From contig NZ_JBJFZU010000012.1 of assembly GCF_045032955.1 (NCBI RefSeq), positions 62,001 through 126,000 of the forward strand: 64,000 nt of DNA, given 5' to 3'. This stretch comes from Ornithinicoccus sp045032955. GTDB lineage: Bacteria; Actinomycetota; Actinomycetes; Actinomycetales; Dermatophilaceae. Shown piece by piece: positions 19,209-28,539 of this stretch; within the stretch, counting starts at the first letter, position 1; each line of letters begins with the position of its first letter. The position numbers were made by a program, and so were the translations under genes. The notes beneath the pieces were generated by a model. That model was not told where the DNA came from. It saw only the letters and a list, made by a program, of their open reading frames with translations, and made no database searches.

Positions 19209-19259
19209 TATAACTTCACAGAAGCATTTCCACACCGCGTACCCGACGAAAGGCCACTC
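19209..19259 (+). promoter_or_regulatory. Promoter and ribosome-binding region of cysK
   Basis: TATAAC at 19209 in an unusually AT-rich stretch is a likely -10 box. A GAAAGG ribosome-binding site lies about 9 nt before the GTG start at 19262. Unlike many genes here, cysK therefore has a leader of about 45 nt. I did not identify a clear -35 box. Confidence 0.5.
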
Positions 19260-19261
19260 CT

Positions 19262-20193
<932 letters not shown>

Positions 20194-20197
<4 letters not shown>

Positions 20198-20814
20198 GCC
20201 GCCGCGCCGCCTCCCTCCGCGCGCGTGCCGGCGGGGTCCTCGGCAGCGTGGTGGACGCGGTCCGGGAGGACCTGGACGCCGCGATCGCCCGGGACCCGGC
20301 CACCACCAGCCGGATCGAGATGGCGCTGGCCTCACCGGGGCTGCACGCCCTCTGGTCGCACCGCGCCAGCCACGCGCTCTGGCTGTCGGGGGCCCGGCTG
20401 CCCGCCCGGCTGCTGTCGCAGGCCACCCGCGCCGCCACCGGCATCGAGATCCACCCGGGCGCGACCATCGGTCGCCGGTTCTTCGTGGACCACGGGATGG
20501 GTGTCGTCATCGGCGAGACGGCGGAGGTCGGGGACGACGTGATGCTCTACCACGGCGTCACCCTCGGCGGCCGTTCGATGGAGCCGGTCAAGCGGCACCC
20601 CACGCTCGGTGACGGGGTGACGGTCGGTGCCGGGGCGAAGATCCTCGGCGACGTCACGGTCGGGCACGGGGCCCAGGTGGGTGCCAACGCGGTCGTCACC
20701 AAGGACGTGCCCGCGATGAGCGTGGCCACCGGCATACCGGCCCAGGTGCGGCGACCCGACATGGGTCTGGATCCCGAGCAGGCGCTCTACGACGAGCCAG
20801 CCCTCTGGATCTGA
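20194..20814 (+). CDS. cysE: Serine O-acetyltransferase
   Basis: A 206-residue acetyl-CoA:serine acetyltransferase with a left-handed parallel beta-helix. Hexapeptide repeats run from GIEIHPGATIGRRFFVDHG through VGDDVMLYHGVTLGG to TVGHGAQVGANAVV. The catalytic His are in VDHGMG and YHGVTLGG. It is the short epsilon-type lacking the long N-terminal helical domain. The final Ile is the usual anchor that inserts into the CysK active site. It overlaps cysK by 4 bp, and a strong terminator follows. Confidence 0.96.
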
Positions 20815-20855
20815 GCCCGGCACCACCCTGCCGGCAGCTCCGGAACCGGGCACAG

Positions 20856-20895
20856 ACGACGGCGGCCCACCCCGATCGGGGTGGGCCGCCGTCGT
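20856..20895. terminator. Strong hairpin terminator between cysE and the YtxH-like gene
   Basis: A perfect 18-bp stem (ACGACGGCGGCCCACCCC and its complement) with a GATC loop lies 42 bp after cysE and 8 bp before the end of the convergent gene. It can serve both directions. There is no U-run. Confidence 0.85.
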
Positions 20896-20903
20896 GACGG
20901 ACG

Positions 20904-21248
20904 TCAGGGCAGCTTGTCGCCGCCCGGGCCGAAGCCGGTCGCGTCCACGGTCGCCTCGCCGCCGCCGTCCAGGCTGCCGGTGGCGTTCTCGTAGGTGCCG
21001 TCCGCGTCGGTGGTCTCGGTGCCACTGACCTTGGACTTCACCTCGTCGGCCTTGGCCTTGGCCTGGTCGGTGACCTTGGAGGCCACCTCCGGTGCCTTGG
21101 CCCGCACCTGCTCGACGGTCTCCTGGACCTTCGGGCTGCTCCAGGCCTTGTTGGCCTGGTCGGCGATCTGGTCGTAGCGCTCGCGTCCGGCACGGGCGCC
21201 GAGGACGTAGCCCGCGGCGGCGCCGACGAGCAGCATCAACTTGTTCAT
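20904..21248 (-). CDS. YtxH-like small membrane protein
   Basis: A 114-residue protein opening with MNKLMLLVGAAAGYVLGARAGRERYDQ, a single glycine-rich membrane helix followed by the GARAGRERYDQI signature typical of YtxH-like/general-stress actinobacterial proteins. An amphipathic Lys/Ala/Val helix (residues about 45-85) and an acidic Gly-rich tail follow. Function unknown; possibly envelope stress. The ATG at 21248 has a GAGGAG-type site just upstream, which decides against the longer frame. Confidence 0.8.
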   Translation of the reverse strand: MNKLMLLVGAAAGYVLGARAGRERYDQIADQANKAWSSPKVQETVEQVRAKAPEVASKVTDQAKAKADEVKSKVSGTETTDADGTYENATGSLDGGGEATVDATGFGPGGDKLP

Positions 21249-21330
21249 GACGGCTCCTCTCATGGTGGGTCGTGTATCAGCCCCGACCATACAGCGATCC
21301 CGCGGCGGGGCACGGGTGAACCGTCAGCGG

Positions 21331-21413
21331 CGGAGGGTGTGGGATTCGAACCCACGGAGGTTTCCCTCGGGCGCTTTCAAGGCGCCTGCACTCGGCCGCT
21401 ATGCGAACCCTCC
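21331..21413 (-). tRNA. tRNA-Ser (TGA)
   Basis: The minus strand folds as a class II tRNA: acceptor GGAGGGT/ACCCTCC, anticodon stem GGCGC/GCGCC with loop CTTGAAA (anticodon TGA), a long variable arm (GAGGG/CCTCC region) and a GGTTCGAATCC T-loop. It reads UCA. CCA is not encoded. Confidence 0.95.
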
Positions 21414-21501
21414 AGTGTCGGCGGCCCGTGGGGTCGCCTGGACGGCATCCATCATGGCACGTCACCCGTCTGGGCGCGGTCGGCGCCGTCGCCGTGGCTG
21501 A

Positions 21502-21507
21502 TAGCGT
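21502..21507 (+). promoter_or_regulatory. -10 box of the cold-shock gene
   Basis: TAGCGT lies 41 bp before the cold-shock ATG. The resulting leader carries a GAAGG ribosome site about 12 nt from the start, so this gene is leadered, in contrast to the many leaderless genes in the window. Confidence 0.5.
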
Positions 21508-21548
21508 GGTCGGGCATCTGGAACAGCACGACAGAAGGTAGAGAGCGC

Positions 21549-21752
21549 ATGGCACAGGGAACCGTCAAGTGGTTCAACTCGGAGAAGGGCTTCGGCTTCA
21601 TCGAGCAGGACGGGGGTGGGCCCGACGTGTTCGTCCACTACTCGGCCATCGACGCCAGCGGCTACAAGTCGCTCGACGAGGCCCAGCGGGTCGAGTTCGA
21701 GGTCACGCAGGGCCCCAAGGGTCCGCAGGCCGACGCCGTCCGTCCGCTCTGA
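21549..21752 (+). CDS. Cold-shock domain protein
   Basis: A 67-residue single OB-fold nucleic-acid chaperone of the CspA family. The RNP motifs are visible as KGFGFIEQDGG and DVFVHYSAI, with the usual GTVKWFNSEKGFGF opening. It binds single-stranded RNA/DNA and likely acts as an RNA chaperone or antiterminator. It is monocistronic and is followed by a strong terminator. Which paralog (CspA or another) cannot be told from sequence. Confidence 0.96.
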   Translation: MAQGTVKWFNSEKGFGFIEQDGGGPDVFVHYSAIDASGYKSLDEAQRVEFEVTQGPKGPQADAVRPL

Positions 21753-21776
21753 GGTTCATCTCGCAGCAGACCTGAG

Positions 21777-21812
21777 GAAGGGCCCCCGTCACCGTGGTGA
21801 CGGGGGCCCTTC
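21777..21812. terminator. Hairpin terminator after the cold-shock gene
   Basis: A 17-bp inverted repeat (GAAGGGCCCCCGTCACC and its complement) with a tiny loop lies 24 bp after the stop and 18 bp before the end of the convergent LCP gene. It probably ends both transcripts. Confidence 0.85.
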
Positions 21813-21830
21813 TCGCTGTCCGGGTATGCC

Positions 21831-23432
21831 TCAGCCGCAGACCGCGCCGACGCTCTCCAGCTCGTCGGTCGGCTCCTCCGTGGTCTCCGCGGCGTCGTCC
21901 TCGGTCGGCTCCGGCTCAGCCGGCTCGCTGCTCTCCTCGGCGTCGTCGGGGGCTGCCGAGGGCTCCGACGTGGCCTCGGGCTCGGCGACCGGGGTGGCGT
22001 GCAGCGCCTCGTAGACCTGGTAGCGGATCCCCGAGTAGTTGGGGTCCACGGTGTTGATGTTCGCCTCGGTGAACGGCAGGCTGCTCATCGTCCCGTCCTG
22101 CATCTGCAGCACCAGCTCCGCCCACTCGTCCATGTCCTGCTGGGGCAGGTCGGTGAGCACGTTGTCCCCCACGGCACCGATGATCTGCGGGTAGCGCTGC
22201 AGCATCGTGAGCGGGTTGACCTGGTCCACCACCGCCGCCACCACGCACCGCTGCCGGCGCATCCGGGAGAAGTCGTCCGTGGTGACCCGGGACCGTGAGT
22301 AGGCCAGGGCCTGCGCACCGTCGAGCCGCTGGCTGCCGGGCTGCAGGATCGTGTAGTCGGAGTTCGGGTCCAGCTGCAGCGTCCCCGACGCATCGGTGTA
22401 GGTGTAGCCGCCGATCGGGATCTCCTCCTGGACGTTGACCTGCACCCCGCCCATGGCGTCCACCAGGTCGGCGAACCCCTCCATGTTGACGATGACGGTG
22501 TGGTGCAGGGGGATGCCGAGGATGGTGGAGATCACCTCGCGGGTGGCGGTCTGACCCGGGGTGGCGTCGTCCTCGTACCACTCGGGGTGCTCCTCGGCGG
22601 TGAGCTCCGCCTCGGTCCAGATGCTGTTCATCAGGCACTGGTCGCCGCAGTCGTAGGTGCTGCCGTAGACGTCGTACAGCGGGTTGTCCCGGGGGAGGGG
22701 CACCTGCTGCAGGTTCCGGGGAATCGAGAAGAGGATGCTGTCACCGGTGCGGGTGTCGACGCTGGCCACGATCATGGTGTCCGTCCGGGTGCCCTCCCGG
22801 GCGTCGGCCGCGTCCGAGCCGAGGAGCAGGACGTTGACCCTGGGCTGGTCCTTGAACGGGTCGTCCGGGTCGTCACCGACGACGGACGTGGAGCTCGACC
22901 CGCCGTCGCCCCCACCGACGTTGCCGTCGGCGAAGACCTTGTCGACCGCGCTCACGTGGGCCGAGATGTAGCGCACCCCCACGGCGGCGGGCGCGGAGAC
23001 CGCGACGCAGAGCAGCACGGTGAAGGCGACCAGGCCCGTGCGCTGCCCTCGGCTCGCCCGGCGCGGTGAGGTGAGCACGGCGGTGAGAGCCACCGCCCCC
23101 ACCCAGACGACCGTCCCCAGCACCAGCAGGACGGCGATCGCCTGCAGCCGACCGGTGTCGGAGGCGGTCTGCAGGGCGGTACTGGTCAGGCCGTTGCTGA
23201 GGGCATACCCGCCGACGACGAGGAGGGACAGGGCCGCCAGGGCGAGGATGACGAGCCCGAGCCGGCGGCGGCTGGTGGGCAGCAGGCCGGAACCGGGGAT
23301 GACCGCGCTGAGCGCCGTGAGCCCGAGGGCGCGGCGCAGGCTCGAGGAACGCCCGGCTCGCCGGGACGCATACTCGGAACGGGAGCCGGGGCTGCCGGCG
23401 GGCGGGCCGGATCCGTCGCTGGGCACGGTCAT
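21831..23432 (-). CDS. LytR-CpsA-Psr (LCP) family protein
   Basis: A 533-residue membrane protein of the LCP phosphotransferase family, which attaches anionic glycopolymers to peptidoglycan. After a basic cytoplasmic N-terminus come several hydrophobic segments (residues about 40-190), then the extracytoplasmic LCP domain with RVNVLLLGSDA, GTRTDTMIVASVD and FSIPRNLQQVPLP, and the late QALAYSRSRVTTDDFSRMRRQ motif holding the catalytic Arg cluster. The tail of about 60 residues is acidic and Pro/Glu-rich. More than one N-terminal helix is unusual versus minimal LCPs. The ATG at 23432 is the first plausible start after the tRNA promoter region. Confidence 0.9.
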   Translation of the reverse strand: MTVPSDGSGPPAGSPGSRSEYASRRAGRSSSLRRALGLTALSAVIPGSGLLPTSRRRLGLVILALAALSLLVVGGYALSNGLTSTALQTASDTGRLQAIAVLLVLGTVVWVGAVALTAVLTSPRRASRGQRTGLVAFTVLLCVAVSAPAAVGVRYISAHVSAVDKVFADGNVGGGDGGSSSTSVVGDDPDDPFKDQPRVNVLLLGSDAADAREGTRTDTMIVASVDTRTGDSILFSIPRNLQQVPLPRDNPLYDVYGSTYDCGDQCLMNSIWTEAELTAEEHPEWYEDDATPGQTATREVISTILGIPLHHTVIVNMEGFADLVDAMGGVQVNVQEEIPIGGYTYTDASGTLQLDPNSDYTILQPGSQRLDGAQALAYSRSRVTTDDFSRMRRQRCVVAAVVDQVNPLTMLQRYPQIIGAVGDNVLTDLPQQDMDEWAELVLQMQDGTMSSLPFTEANINTVDPNYSGIRYQVYEALHATPVAEPEATSEPSAAPDDAEESSEPAEPEPTEDDAAETTEEPTDELESVGAVCG

Positions 23433-23552
23433 GGAGGGGTGAGCCTTTCGGTCAGATGTCGACCATGATCTCCTATCAGGACAGACTGGTGGAGACCTGG
23501 GAACGCGTGTTTGGTCGTCGCCAGCATGCCGGGTAACCTGATCCACGCCTGG

Positions 23553-23644
23553 GGAGGTGTCGCCTAGTCCGGTCTATGGCGCCCGCCTGCTAAGCGGGTT
23601 TCGGGTTTATAGCCCGATCGAGGGTTCAAATCCCTCCACCTCCG
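23553..23644 (+). tRNA. tRNA-Ser (GCT)
   Basis: Class II tRNA with acceptor GGAGGTG/CACCTCC, anticodon stem CCCGC/GCGGG with loop CTGCTAA (anticodon GCT), a long variable arm (TCGGG/CCCGA) and a GGTTCAAATCC T-loop. It reads AGC/AGU. CCA is not encoded. Confidence 0.95.
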
Positions 23645-23664
23645 CCCCGTCCGTGAGGACGCGA

Positions 23665-23693
23665 GAACCCCCGAGCCACCGGCTCGGGGGTTC
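23665..23693. terminator. Hairpin terminator after tRNA-Ser (GCT)
   Basis: A 13-bp perfect stem (GAACCCCCGAGCC and its complement) with an ACC loop followed by TTCGTGT lies 20 bp after the tRNA and just before the end of the convergent small gene. Confidence 0.85.
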
Positions 23694-23706
23694 TTCGTGT
23701 CGTGCG

Positions 23707-23958
23707 TCAGGACACGTCCTCCTGCTCGTCCTCGGTGTCGTCCGGGCTGTCCGGCGACTCCTTGGACTCCTGCGCCTCCGCGACCTCGTCCGACCCGGAC
23801 TCGCGGAGCCGCTGGTCGAGCTCCTCGACCTTCGCCTCGATGTCGCCGTTGCCCGGCGGCAGCGGCTCCTCGGCCATCAGTGGTTCCTCGTCACGGGACC
23901 TGGGCTCCTCGCCCGGCACGATGCTCATCGCTTGGACCTCCTCCGTCGGTGGTCCCAT
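23707..23958 (-). CDS. Small acidic hypothetical protein
   Basis: An 83-residue, strongly acidic protein with no membrane segment and no family I recognise. The middle (DIEAKVEELDQRLRES) looks like a short coiled coil, and the tail is Glu/Asp/Ser-rich (ESKESPDSPDDTEDEQED). Two starts have good ribosome sites: ATG at 23958 (GGAGG 7 nt upstream) and ATG at 23928 (GAGGAGGT upstream); I chose the longer. It lies between tRNA-Ser and tRNA-Arg on the opposite strand. Confidence 0.6.
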   Translation of the reverse strand: MGPPTEEVQAMSIVPGEEPRSRDEEPLMAEEPLPPGNGDIEAKVEELDQRLRESGSDEVAEAQESKESPDSPDDTEDEQEDVS

Positions 23959-24039
23959 GATCGCACCTCCGGCCCGCCTGCTCGCCGGGACGGCGGATTT
24001 CGTCGCGTCTGGCACTTCGGCTAGCATTGCTCCTCGCCA

Positions 24040-24112
24040 GCGCCCGTAGCTCAACGGATAGAGCATCTGACTACGGATCAGAAGGTTAGGGGTTCGAATC
24101 CCTTCGGGCGCG
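24040..24112 (+). tRNA. tRNA-Arg (ACG)
   Basis: Acceptor GCGCCCG/CGGGCGC, anticodon stem TCTGA/TCAGA with loop CTACGGA (anticodon ACG, read as ICG) and a GGTTCGAATCC T-arm. It decodes CGU/CGC/CGA. CCA is not encoded. Confidence 0.95.
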
Positions 24113-24133
24113 CTCTGTGTTGAGACAGATGGA

Positions 24134-24167
24134 GACAGGCCCCCACCGCACGCGGTGGGGGCCTGTC
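24134..24167. terminator. Hairpin terminator after tRNA-Arg
   Basis: A 16-bp perfect stem (GACAGGCCCCCACCGC and its complement) with a 2-nt loop lies 21 bp after the tRNA and 24 bp before the end of the convergent histidine kinase gene. Confidence 0.85.
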
Positions 24168-24191
24168 GCATCTGCGGGGCGGTCGATCCGA

Positions 24192-25427
24192 TCAGCCGCC
24201 GCTGCCGCCGTGCACGTCGTCGGCCCGGAGGAGGGTGAGGACGATGTCGTCGTCCAGGACGGACACCCTCCCGCCCACCGTCATCGCGATCCGCGTGGCC
24301 GTGGCCCGGTCCCCGCCGTCGTCCGTGGGGACATCGGCGTTCAGGATCACGAACCGGACCCTCCCGAAGTCGTGGGCGTCGTCGACCTCGACCAGGACGT
24401 GGCTGGCGTTCCGGTCGGTGGCGTGCCGCAGCAGATGGTCCAGGATCTGCCCCACCGACGACGCCCGTGCGCGCACCGGGAGCCCGCCCAGGGGCTCATC
24501 CACGACGACGAGGACCGGCGCCGGGTCGACGGACGCCACCCGGGTACGGCACCGTTCCACCGCCGTGTGCACCAGCGCGGCCAGGTCGACCACCTCCAGG
24601 TCGCTCAGGCGCTCGTGGTCGGCCGTGTCCAGGTAGCTGCGCACCGCGGTGCTGAGCCTGTCCAGCTGGGGCAGGTAGCCGGTCAGCTCCTCGGCCACCT
24701 CGGGATGGGTCTGCGGCCAGGAGGCCAGGTCCTCGATCCCCATCCGCAGCGCGCTGATCGGGGACCTCAGCTCGTGCGAAGCGTTCACGGCGACGTCGCG
24801 CTCGCGCCTCTCCCGGTCGGCCAGGTGGGCCGAGGTGCGCCGCAGCGCGTCCCCGACCGCCTCCGCCTCGGCGAACCGGGAGTGCGGCACGGGCACGTCG
24901 AACCGGCCGTCAGCGATGGCGTCGGCAGTGGTGGCCAGCTCGCGGAAGGGCCGGGTGAGCCGGTCGGCCAGCACCCGTGCCAGGACCACCGTCGCCAGCA
25001 CCAGGAGCAGACCGAGCCCGAGCAGCCGCAGGAGTGGGCCGGTGACCTGGTCCCAGACCTGGTCGCCGGGCCCGGAGAGGGCGAGGTCCCCGCCCCCGGG
25101 GACGGCGCGGGTCTGCACCAGCTCCGTCGGCAGGTCGGTGGAGGGGAAGTCCCCGATCTGCAGCTCGACGCCGTCGGGGGCGGAGTAGGACAGGCTGTCG
25201 CCAGGTCCCAGGAGCGGGGCGAGCGGCGCCAGGAGATCCTCGCCCTCCCCTGTCGGCTCCGCCAGCCGGGCAGCGAGGAGGGTGGCCGCCAGGTCCGCGG
25301 ACCGCTCGAGGCGGGCGACCTCGTCGCCGCGGGCCTGCGCCGCCAGGGATCCGCCGGCCGCAAGAGCGAGGACGAGGGTGACGAGCGTGACCACCCCGAC
25401 GAGGGTGGCGGCCAGACGGCTACGCAC
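24192..25427 (-). CDS. Sensor histidine kinase with degenerate ATP-binding domain
   Basis: A 411-residue kinase-like sensor: membrane helix at residues 3-30, an extracytoplasmic domain to about 130, a second helix (LLRLLGLGLLLVLATVVLA), HAMP, and a normal phospho-acceptor box VNASHELRSPISALRMG. The catalytic domain is abnormal: the N-box reads QILDHLLRHATDRN (both usual Asn replaced by His), where DxGxG is expected there is VILNADVPTDDGG, and the GLGL box is absent. It may have lost ATP binding. The GTG start overlaps the response regulator stop by 8 bp, so the two are a pair, last in the fibre-protein cluster. Confidence 0.85.
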   Translation of the reverse strand: MRSRLAATLVGVVTLVTLVLALAAGGSLAAQARGDEVARLERSADLAATLLAARLAEPTGEGEDLLAPLAPLLGPGDSLSYSAPDGVELQIGDFPSTDLPTELVQTRAVPGGGDLALSGPGDQVWDQVTGPLLRLLGLGLLLVLATVVLARVLADRLTRPFRELATTADAIADGRFDVPVPHSRFAEAEAVGDALRRTSAHLADRERRERDVAVNASHELRSPISALRMGIEDLASWPQTHPEVAEELTGYLPQLDRLSTAVRSYLDTADHERLSDLEVVDLAALVHTAVERCRTRVASVDPAPVLVVVDEPLGGLPVRARASSVGQILDHLLRHATDRNASHVLVEVDDAHDFGRVRFVILNADVPTDDGGDRATATRIAMTVGGRVSVLDDDIVLTLLRADDVHGGSGG

Positions 25428-26181
25428 CCGGCGCGTCCTCGAGCCGGAAACCGACGCCGCGCACCGTGGTGATACGCGCCGGCGCCCGGGCCTCCTCGAG
25501 CTTCTGACGCAGCCGACCGACCGTGGTGTCCAGGGTCTTGGTCGAGCCGAACCAGTTCTCGTCCCAGACCTCGCTGATGAGGTCCTCCCGGCTGACCACG
25601 GCGCCGCGGCGGACGTCCAGCATCGCCAGCACGTCGAACTCCTTGGAGGTCGGGGTGATCTCGCTGTCCCCCACCCAGACGCGGCGGGCGTCACCGTCGA
25701 CCCGCAGCCCGGTCCTGGCGGTCGCGACCGACGGGGGACGGGGGTCGGGAGTGCTCGCGGCGGAGGGGTCGCCGTCCTGGGGTGTCGTGGGCGTGGTGTC
25801 GGGGCGGTAGGGGCTGCGGCGCAGCAGCGCCCGGGTGCGGGCCAGCAGCTCCGCCAGCGCGAACGGCTTGGCCAGGTAGTCGTCGGCGCCCTGGTCGAGG
25901 CCGACGACCCGGTCCAGCTCGCCGTCACGGGCGGTCAGGATGATGATCCCGCCGACGTAGCCGGCCTCCCGGACGTGCCGGCACACGTCCAGGCCGTCCA
26001 TGTCCGGCAGGCCCAGGTCGAGCAGCAGCAGGTCGACGACCGCCCCGTCCGGCCCGCCGAGGCGCTGGACCGCGGGACGGCCCTCGGCGAACCGCTCGAC
26101 GGTATGTCCTTCCCGCTCCAGGGTGCGGACGAGGGGGGCTGCGATCTTGTCGTCGTCCTCGACGACCACCACGAGGCTCAT
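25420..26181 (-). CDS. OmpR-family response regulator
   Basis: A 253-residue regulator. The receiver domain has the acidic pocket VVEDDD, the phosphorylated Asp in LLLDLGLPDMDGLD, the Thr in ILTARD and the Lys in LAKPFAL. An unusually long Pro/Thr/Asp-rich linker (about residues 120-150) joins it to a winged-helix DNA-binding domain (TSKEFDVLAMLD, TVGRLRQKLEEA, TVRGVGFRLE). The ATG at 26181 begins MSLVVVVEDD. It lies 45 bp after the Ig-domain gene and overlaps the sensor gene, so it likely controls the TasA/SipW cluster; that target is inferred. Confidence 0.93.
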   Translation of the reverse strand: MSLVVVVEDDDKIAAPLVRTLEREGHTVERFAEGRPAVQRLGGPDGAVVDLLLLDLGLPDMDGLDVCRHVREAGYVGGIIILTARDGELDRVVGLDQGADDYLAKPFALAELLARTRALLRRSPYRPDTTPTTPQDGDPSAASTPDPRPPSVATARTGLRVDGDARRVWVGDSEITPTSKEFDVLAMLDVRRGAVVSREDLISEVWDENWFGSTKTLDTTVGRLRQKLEEARAPARITTVRGVGFRLEDAPGA

Positions 26182-26226
26182 GGGTACCGAGGATAGGTGC
26201 GGGTCGGGACCGTCCTGCGGCACGGG

Positions 26227-27924
26227 CTAGAAGTCCCGGTCCGCGGGGCCGCTCTCGGACACGGCGTCGGCGGAGCAGGCTTCGCCCCGGAGGTCGGTCG
26301 CGGTCGACGACGGGGTCCACACCATGGTGCCGGCACCGGTGCCGGAGAGCAGGGCGTCCGCGCCCTCGAGGGGTGCGCCGAGCCGCACGGTGATCGTGCT
26401 GCGGACGGTCCCGTCCACCGTCACGGTGCCGGCCGTCATGGTGGCCTCGAGCAGGACCGTGGCCCCGGGGGCGACGTGGTCCTGGTGCAGGACGACCTGT
26501 CCGAGGGCCACGGGAGCCCCGTCCTGGAGGACCTCGAGGGTGTCGGCGGCGTCCGGGGCGACGGCCCCGTCCCGCAGCTGCACGGTGACCGGCGTGGCCT
26601 CGCCGGACCAGCCGGTGGCCACCGAACCGAGGTCCAGCTCGGACGCGTACGTGAAGGTGAGGGTGTCCCCCTGCTCGACGAGGCCGGCCTCGCCGCCCCC
26701 CTCCGTCGTCTGGACGTCGGCGGCGGCCAGCGGGACGGGCGGCGGCTCGGGCTCGGTCGTCGCCGTGGGCTCCGGCTCGGGAGTGGGCGCCGGCGTCGTC
26801 TCGGGCGTGGGCTCCGGTGCCGGCGTCGGCTCGGGCTCGGGCTCGGGCGACTCGGTCGGGGCCGCGGCGGCACGTCGTTCCGCCGCGGGTGCCTGGGCGT
26901 CCCGGGCGCTGCCGACCTGCCCGCCCGCCTGGTTGCTGACCGTGCGGCTCGCCACGACCGCCGAGGTGGCGGTGTTACCCGCCCTGTCGGTGGCGACCGC
27001 GCGGAAGGAGTAGGTGCCGTTCTGGAGGAGGCGGGTGTCGTAGGAGCACGACCAGGGTGCCGCGGCCGGCGTGCACAGCGTCGTCCAGGTACCGGAGCCC
27101 CGGGCGGCCTGCAGGGCCACCCGCTCCACCCCGGAGGTGGCGTCGGACGCCGTCGCGGCGAAGGTGCGGGTGCCGCTCAGCGGCGACCCCGGGTTGGTCA
27201 TGGTGACGATGGGGGCGGTGTTGTCGACCGTGACGCGGACGATGTTCGAGGTGACCGTGCTGAAGAAGACCGTGCTGCTGGCGCGCAGGTCGTAGACACC
27301 GTCCGGCAGACCGGCGGTGCTCCAGTCGCAGGTCACCTCGCGTCCGCTGCCGGAGCAGGCGGACCGCCAGGTCGAGGACCCGGGCGACAGGTACTCGAAC
27401 CGGATGGAGTAGGTGAAGAGTGTGTTGTAGAGCGTCGCGGTCAGCGGCACGGTGCCGCGGACGGCGTCGGCCGGCTGCGCCAGGACCAGTGTCGTGCCGT
27501 TGGTGACGGCCGTGCGGACGGTGGTCGAGGTGGCGACGTTGTCGGCCCCGTCGACGGCACGGGCCCGCAGGTCGTAGGGCCCGTCCGCCAGGGAACCGAC
27601 GTTCCACGAGCACGAGTACGGGGCGGTGCCGTCGGTGCACACGGTCGTCCAGGACGCGGTCCCCACCCGCTGGTACTCCAGCGTGACGCCGGTGACACCG
27701 GTCTCGCCGTCGGTGGCCGTCGCACGTACCGTGACGGTGCCCGTCAGGGCGGGACCGGGGTCCACCATCGCGACCGTGGGGGGCGTCCAGTCGAGCGCCG
27801 CCCGGACCGTGCCCGTGTTCGTCGTCCCCGAGGTGAGGACCGCGCCGGAGAACCCGCTGACGGCCGCCGCCAGCACCAGCAGAGCGGCGAGGAGCAGCAG
27901 CGGGGCGGTGCGGCGGGTCAGCAC
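26227..27924 (-). CDS. Secreted multi-Ig-domain protein with SipW-type signal peptide
   Basis: A 565-residue secreted protein. The signal region (about residues 8-32) runs into SGAVLTSGTTNTGTVRAA, resembling SipW-cognate signals. Three Ig-like beta-sandwich repeats follow (about 47-138, 139-222, 223-320), each with a paired-Cys motif before an aromatic: VCTDGTAPYSCSW, ACSGSGREVTCDW, LCTPAAAPWSCSY, and each ending like DGPYDLRARAVDGADN. A Pro/Glu/Thr linker (about 340-400) leads to a C-terminal beta-rich domain. There is no sortase signal or membrane anchor. It starts 10 bp after sipW. I infer an adhesin or fibre accessory; ligand unknown. Confidence 0.82.
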   Translation of the reverse strand: MLTRRTAPLLLLAALLVLAAAVSGFSGAVLTSGTTNTGTVRAALDWTPPTVAMVDPGPALTGTVTVRATATDGETGVTGVTLEYQRVGTASWTTVCTDGTAPYSCSWNVGSLADGPYDLRARAVDGADNVATSTTVRTAVTNGTTLVLAQPADAVRGTVPLTATLYNTLFTYSIRFEYLSPGSSTWRSACSGSGREVTCDWSTAGLPDGVYDLRASSTVFFSTVTSNIVRVTVDNTAPIVTMTNPGSPLSGTRTFAATASDATSGVERVALQAARGSGTWTTLCTPAAAPWSCSYDTRLLQNGTYSFRAVATDRAGNTATSAVVASRTVSNQAGGQVGSARDAQAPAAERRAAAAPTESPEPEPEPTPAPEPTPETTPAPTPEPEPTATTEPEPPPVPLAAADVQTTEGGGEAGLVEQGDTLTFTYASELDLGSVATGWSGEATPVTVQLRDGAVAPDAADTLEVLQDGAPVALGQVVLHQDHVAPGATVLLEATMTAGTVTVDGTVRSTITVRLGAPLEGADALLSGTGAGTMVWTPSSTATDLRGEACSADAVSESGPADRDF

Positions 27925-27933
27925 GATGGGTCC

Positions 27934-28539
27934 TCAGGAGCTCGGGGCGGGAGTGGGGGCGAGGGCGGTCGTGACGGGGGCGAGTGTGCCGTCCGTGCCC
28001 GCCGGACCACGTCGGGCGGTGGAGAGGCCGGCGATGTTGCGGCCCAGCTCGACGAGCGCGAACAGGGCGATGGCGCCCGCCGGGACCCCGATCACCAGCA
28101 TGCGGGTGCCACGGTCCGCCAGGGCCATCAGCGGATAGCCCAGCGCGGGCACCGAGCCGGCGACCACCGGCTGGGTGTCGGCGAGCAGCGAGAACGTCCA
28201 GGGGTCCACGGAGGCGTTGGCGTCGCCCTTGGTCCGCAGCACCGACCGGCCGTCGTCGTCCTGCTCGATCTCGGAGATCCGGTGGGTGACCAGGGTGCCG
28301 ACTCCGCTGTCCGCGGGCGGCAGGTAGGTGATGACGTCACCGACCTCCAGGTCGGCCACGGGACGGGCCTGCGTGAAGACGACCGAGCCCTTCTCTATCG
28401 AGCCGGACATCGAGCCACCGGTGATGACGTACCGCTCGTACCCCATCAGGCTGGGCAGCAGGTAGGCGCCGCACCCGAGCACGACCAGGGCCAGCGTGAG
28501 CCGGCCCAGGAGACGGGCCGTGCGGCGGGCGGCGTGCAT
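27934..28539 (-). CDS. SipW-type signal peptidase I
   Basis: A 201-residue ER/archaeal-type signal peptidase I. The nucleophile Ser is in GGSMSGSIEKGS (about Ser43), and in place of the bacterial Lys the general base is His in VTHRIS (about His86), as in SipW. Membrane helices lie at residues about 10-32 and 160-185. SipW processes TasA-type fibre subunits in Bacillus, and here it sits between a TasA-like gene and the Ig-domain gene. Its ATG overlaps the TasA-like stop by one base (TGATG), so the two are translationally coupled. Confidence 0.92.
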   Translation of the reverse strand: MHAARRTARLLGRLTLALVVLGCGAYLLPSLMGYERYVITGGSMSGSIEKGSVVFTQARPVADLEVGDVITYLPPADSGVGTLVTHRISEIEQDDDGRSVLRTKGDANASVDPWTFSLLADTQPVVAGSVPALGYPLMALADRGTRMLVIGVPAGAIALFALVELGRNIAGLSTARRGPAGTDGTLAPVTTALAPTPAPSS

